Positions 6,971-10,173 of a stretch of 10,173 nt of DNA are shown here, in pieces. The stretch is from JAGHAJ01 sp964559865 [NCBI: uncultured Synergistota bacterium] (GTDB lineage Bacteria > Synergistota > JAGHAJ01). The notes under the pieces were generated by a model, which saw only the letters and a list, made by a program, of their open reading frames with translations, searched no databases and was not told where the DNA came from. The translations under genes and the position numbers were made by a program. The stretch covers positions 1 to 10,173 of the forward strand of contig CAZLJD010000037.1 of NCBI GenBank assembly GCA_964559865.1, written 5' to 3'. Numbering within the stretch: the stretch's first letter is position 1; each line of letters starts with the position of its first letter.

Positions 6971-8650
6971 TTAGAATAGTTTATCTTTTAGCACAGCACC
7001 TGTAGAGGCTGACAACACCATTTGTGAATATCTGGCAAGATATCCGTGTTTGAATTTTGGTTCTGGCCTTTGAAATGCTTCTTTCCTTCTTTTGATCTCT
7101 TCCTCGGTAAGTTTCACATTCAGGCTGTAGTTTGGTATGTCTATTTCGATAATATCCCCATCTTTTAGTAGTCCTATAATACCCCCTGCATATGCTTCTG
7201 GTGAGATGTGTCCTATTGCAGCGCCTCTACTTCCCCCCGAAAATCTACCATCTGTGAGCAGTGCTACGCTGTCGTCTAATCCCATACCTGCAATGGCAGA
7301 TGTGGGTCCTAACATTTCTCTCATACCCGGTCCTCCAGCGGGCCCTTCGTATCTGATAACGACTACATCTCCCTTCTTAATCCTTCCATTGAATATGGCG
7401 TTTATAGCTTCCTCTTCGGAGTCAAACACAACTGCTGGTCCGCTGTGCGTCAGCATCTTTGGAAGGACAGCAGATCTTTTGACAACTGCTCCGTCCGGAG
7501 CGAGGTTTCCCTTCAGGATTGCAAGACCTCCTGTGGTACTGTAAGGATTTTCTATTGACCTTATAACATCTCTATCGAGGACTTCCGCTTCTTCAAGTAT
7601 TTCTCCTATGGTTTTCCCTGTTACCGTGGGTGCATCAAGGTGCAAGACACCAAGCTTGGATATCTCTTTCATTACGGCGGGTATACCACCAGCTCTGTTT
7701 AAGTCTTGTATGTGTTGCCTACTTGCAGGGCTTATCTTGCATATGTTTGGGATTCTATCACTGAACTTGTTGAATAGGTCAAGAGGAAGGTTTATACCGG
7801 CTTCGTGTGCAATTGCAGGTAGGTGTAAAACTGTATTTGTTGATCCGCCGAGTGCAAGGTCTATCATTATGGCATTTTCGAATGCTTCTTGAGTTAATAT
7901 CTTTCTCGCTGTTATACCCTTTTTCACCAGTTCCATTAGGTATTCTCCTGCTTCGGATGCAAGCCGCTTTCTCATTCCACTGAATGCTGCTGGTATTGTC
8001 CCGTTTCCAGGTAGTGCCATACCAAGAACCTCTGAGAGGCAGTTCATCGTGTTTGCTGTGAACATCCCAGAACAGGAACCTGCACCTGGGCAGGCTCTCA
8101 TCTCCAGTTTCTTTAGTTCTTCTTCATTCATTTCACCCTTTTTAAACTTTCCCAATGCTTCAAACACACTTATAAGGTCTACATCTTGGTTTTGGAATTC
8201 CCCTGCTAACATGGGACCTCCACTCACTATAACTGCAGGTATGTCAAGTCTTGCTGCTGCCATAAGCATTCCGGGTATGATTTTGTCACAGTTGGTTATC
8301 ATTAGCAAACCGTCGAATTGGTAAGCTTGAGCCATGGCTTCTATCGAGTCTGCTATGAGTTCTCTGCTTGGTAGAGGATACTTCATGCCTATGTGTCCCA
8401 TGGCTATGCCGTCACATATCCCTATGGAGGGAAACTCCATAGGAGTTCCTCCACCTTTTATTACTCCACGCTTTGCTGACTCTGCTATCATATCGAGGTG
8501 AATGTGACCGGGAATAACTTCGTTTGCTGCGTTTACTATGCCTATAAGGGGTCTTTCAAGGTCTGATGGGGTATAACCTATAGCATAGAATAACGAGCGG
8601 TGGGGAGATCTTTCCCACCCTTTTGTTACGAGGTCACTTCTCTTTGCCAC
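6971..8650 (-). CDS. ilvD: Dihydroxy-acid dehydratase
   Basis: IlvD is an iron-sulfur enzyme that dehydrates 2,3-dihydroxy-isovalerate to 2-oxoisovalerate and the isoleucine analogue to 2-oxo-3-methylvalerate, the last common step before valine, leucine, isoleucine and pantoate. From the GTG at 8650 it has 559 residues, the usual length, and starts [20 protein letters not shown] as homologues do. Candidate cluster cysteines are Cys79 ([10 protein letters not shown]), Cys121 ([10 protein letters not shown]) and Cys193 in [15 protein letters not shown] (190-203). Position 47-49 reads PGH, where the well-studied [2Fe-2S] enzymes have PCN. Also seen are [11 protein letters not shown] (92-102) and, near the C-terminus, the conserved [13 protein letters not shown]. 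The frame is open upstream to an ATG at 8707, but that would add 19 unrelated residues inside leuA. AAGGGAG lies 10 nt before the GTG. The gene overlaps the end of leuA by 17 nt, implying coupled translation. Confidence 0.96.
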   Translation of the reverse strand: MAKRSDLVTKGWERSPHRSLFYAIGYTPSDLERPLIGIVNAANEVIPGHIHLDMIAESAKRGVIKGGGTPMEFPSIGICDGIAMGHIGMKYPLPSRELIADSIEAMAQAYQFDGLLMITNCDKIIPGMLMAAARLDIPAVIVSGGPMLAGEFQNQDVDLISVFEALGKFKKGEMNEEELKKLEMRACPGAGSCSGMFTANTMNCLSEVLGMALPGNGTIPAAFSGMRKRLASEAGEYLMELVKKGITARKILTQEAFENAIMIDLALGGSTNTVLHLPAIAHEAGINLPLDLFNKFSDRIPNICKISPASRQHIQDLNRAGGIPAVMKEISKLGVLHLDAPTVTGKTIGEILEEAEVLDRDVIRSIENPYSTTGGLAILKGNLAPDGAVVKRSAVLPKMLTHSGPAVVFDSEEEAINAIFNGRIKKGDVVVIRYEGPAGGPGMREMLGPTSAIAGMGLDDSVALLTDGRFSGGSRGAAIGHISPEAYAGGIIGLLKDGDIIEIDIPNYSLNVKLTEEEIKRRKEAFQRPEPKFKHGYLARYSQMVLSASTGAVLKDKLF

Positions 8651-10173
8651 GACTTTCCATCTCCCTTCTATAAAATAAGTATTTGTTGCATGCTGATAGG
8701 TATGCATTTAAGTTTGACTCTAATATATTAACACTCAAACCCCTTCCTGAAAACTCCTTACCATTACACATAACGGTAAGAAATGTTTCCCCCATTGCAT
8801 CTTTACCTTCGCTAACGGACTTTATCTTATATGTTTTCAGTTTTGGTTCTACATTGAGCGCAGAGTTCACAGCGTTGAAGAGTGCGTCAACAGGACCGTT
8901 ACCTTCTGCTTCTGCCATTTTAATATTACCACGATTGTCAAATAGCTCAACAGAAGCCTTTGATGCCCCTTCACTGTCTGTATAAACGCTGTATTTTTTC
9001 AGGGAGATAGTGTCCTCCTGGAATTTTTTGTATATCTTCTGGAAGATTATTGCCTCCAGATCGGATTCGTATATACTCTTTTTCACGCTTGCCACTTTTT
9101 TGAACTCCTCAAATGCCATGGATAGTTCGCTTTCACTTAACCTGTATCCAAGCTTTTCGATCTGTGCTTTAAATGCATGTTTCCCTGAATGTTTGCCAAG
9201 TACTAACTGTGTGTTTGGTGCCCCTATCTCTTCTGGTTTCATTATTTCATACGTTTCTCTCTTTTGTATTATACCATGTTGATGAATACCTGCTTCATGG
9301 GAGAAGGCATTGCTACCGATAATTGCTTTATTGGGTGGAATGGGGAGCCCTGTAAACTCTGCAACCATTCTGCTGCTTTTGTATATTTCCTTTGTTTCTA
9401 TGTCGGTGTAGATATAGTTAAAGAAATCTTTGCGCGTCTTTAGAGCCATGACGATCTCTTCTAGTGATGCGTTTCCAGCTCTTTCTCCAATTCCATCTAC
9501 TGTGCACTCTACTTGTCTGGCACCTGCTTCTATGGCTGCAAGTGAGTTGGCGACTGCTAATCCAAGATCATCATGGCAATGGACACTTATTACTACTTTT
9601 TCTACTTCTGGGATGTTTTCTCTGAGGTATAGAATGAGTCTCTTGAACTCTTCCGGGATGGTGTATCCTACTGTATCTGGGATATTTATAGTTGTGGCTC
9701 CTGCCCTTATAGCTGCTGTGAATACCTTTACTAAGAACTCTGGTTCACTCCTTGTTGCATCCTCTGCGGAAAACTCTACGTCGTCTACTAAGCTCTTTGC
9801 AAACTTTACGGCTTCTTCTGTAGCTTGGATAACTTCCTCTGGTGACATCTTCAGCTTGTATTCCATGTGAATGGGTGAGGTGGCTATAAATGTGTGGATG
9901 CGGGGTCTGTCCGAATGCTTGACGGCGTTGTATGCTACTTCTATGTCCCTACTTCTTGCTCGTGCTAACCCAGCTATAATGGGTCCTTTAACCGTTTTTG
10001 CAATTCTCTCTACGGCTTTGAAATCCATATCTGAAGATATGGGAAAGCCCGCTTCTATAATATCAACATTTAGGTTTGCCAGTTGTTTTGCCACTATTAA
10101 CTTTTCATCCTCGCTCATAGACATGCCTGGTGCTTGTTCACCGTCTCGTAGGGTAGTATCAAATATTAAGATC
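8634..10173 (-). CDS. leuA: 2-isopropylmalate synthase, 5' end just outside the window
   Basis: LeuA condenses 2-oxoisovalerate with acetyl-CoA to give 2-isopropylmalate, the committed step to leucine, and is normally inhibited by leucine through its C-terminal domain. The frame stays open to the right edge: 512 residues are present, beginning [16 protein letters not shown], so only a handful of N-terminal residues are missing. The ATG at 10124 is internal, because the metal-binding DTTLRDGEQ (5-13) lies upstream of it. The TIM-barrel catalytic domain shows VHCHDDLG (197-204) with the metal-binding histidines, and DGIGERAGN (226-234). HEAGIHQHG (292-300) and LVLGKHSG (323-330) follow. RETYEIM just after the barrel and overall length favour LeuA over citramalate synthase. 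The C-terminal regulatory domain runs from about residue 394. It appears to be the first visible gene of the minus-strand run; any leader or attenuator lies outside. Confidence 0.95.
   Translation of the reverse strand, partial: ILIFDTTLRDGEQAPGMSMSEDEKLIVAKQLANLNVDIIEAGFPISSDMDFKAVERIAKTVKGPIIAGLARARSRDIEVAYNAVKHSDRPRIHTFIATSPIHMEYKLKMSPEEVIQATEEAVKFAKSLVDDVEFSAEDATRSEPEFLVKVFTAAIRAGATTINIPDTVGYTIPEEFKRLILYLRENIPEVEKVVISVHCHDDLGLAVANSLAAIEAGARQVECTVDGIGERAGNASLEEIVMALKTRKDFFNYIYTDIETKEIYKSSRMVAEFTGLPIPPNKAIIGSNAFSHEAGIHQHGIIQKRETYEIMKPEEIGAPNTQLVLGKHSGKHAFKAQIEKLGYRLSESELSMAFEEFKKVASVKKSIYESDLEAIIFQKIYKKFQEDTISLKKYSVYTDSEGASKASVELFDNRGNIKMAEAEGNGPVDALFNAVNSALNVEPKLKTYKIKSVSEGKDAMGETFLTVMCNGKEFSGRGLSVNILESNLNAYLSACNKYLFYRREMESRGKEK
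8661..8667 (-). promoter_or_regulatory. Ribosome binding site that fixes the ilvD GTG start
   Basis: AAGGGAG on the minus strand, inside the last codons of leuA, lies 10 nt before the GTG at 8650. The ATG immediately after it is in the leuA frame and cannot start ilvD. Together with homologue N-termini this supports the GTG start and the 17-nt overlap. Confidence 0.6.

Noticed and set aside
8651-8707. ATG at 8707 as the ilvD start
   Set aside because: It adds 19 residues unlike IlvD N-termini, lies within leuA and has no ribosome binding site; the GTG at 8650 fits better.
10122-10124. ATG at 10124 as the start of leuA
   Set aside because: The frame continues to the right edge and encodes the DTTLRDGEQ metal-binding motif before this ATG, so it is an internal methionine.
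1-10173. Mobile element, CRISPR array, toxin-antitoxin, defence or other accessory system
   Set aside because: All coding space is taken by conserved housekeeping and transport genes, and I see no direct-repeat arrays, transposase motifs or tRNA-flanked boundaries.

Overview
The window reads as ordinary, tightly packed chromosomal DNA from an anaerobic and probably thermophilic bacterium. Arginine is mostly AGA/AGG, isoleucine is often ATA, the proteins are rich in Glu and Lys, and the S-adenosylhomocysteinase is the short form typical of thermophiles and archaea. A TRAP transporter fits Synergistota-, Thermotogota- or Clostridia-like anaerobes, but I cannot place the organism more precisely. 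There are eight genes, all with intact frames. Two are cut by the window edges: clpB at its 5' end and leuA at its 5' end. I see no tRNA, rRNA, CRISPR array, insertion sequence or phage gene.

Layout. On the + strand, the last two thirds of clpB (1-1716) are followed by ahcY (1713-2969). The ahcY GTG start overlaps the clpB stop, so the two are translationally coupled. A 34-bp convergent gap holding a 9-bp GC-rich hairpin separates them from a long minus-strand run. Read in its direction of transcription (right to left) that run is leuA, ilvD, dctP, dctQ, dctM, panD, rlmB. Every junction is an overlap or a short gap: leuA/ilvD overlap 17 nt, ilvD-dctP gap 83 nt, dctP-dctQ gap 64 nt with a 17-bp perfect palindrome, dctQ/dctM overlap 1 nt, dctM-panD gap 15 nt, panD/rlmB overlap 4 nt.

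How the genes may work together. IlvD makes 2-oxoisovalerate. That compound is the substrate of LeuA for leucine, the direct precursor of valine, and the starting point of the pantoate half of pantothenate. PanD makes beta-alanine, the other half of pantothenate. A complete three-part TRAP transporter for an organic acid sits between these enzymes. This suggests, by inference only, a transporter whose substrate belongs to branched-chain 2-oxoacid or pantothenate metabolism. The dctP-dctQ hairpin lies where TRAP operons are expected to lower expression of the membrane subunits relative to the abundant binding protein.

I found no convincing undescribed system. The points most worth a second look are the mixed operon, the dctP-dctQ palindrome, and several starts where the first ATG lies so close to the ribosome binding site that the real start is probably a later codon.
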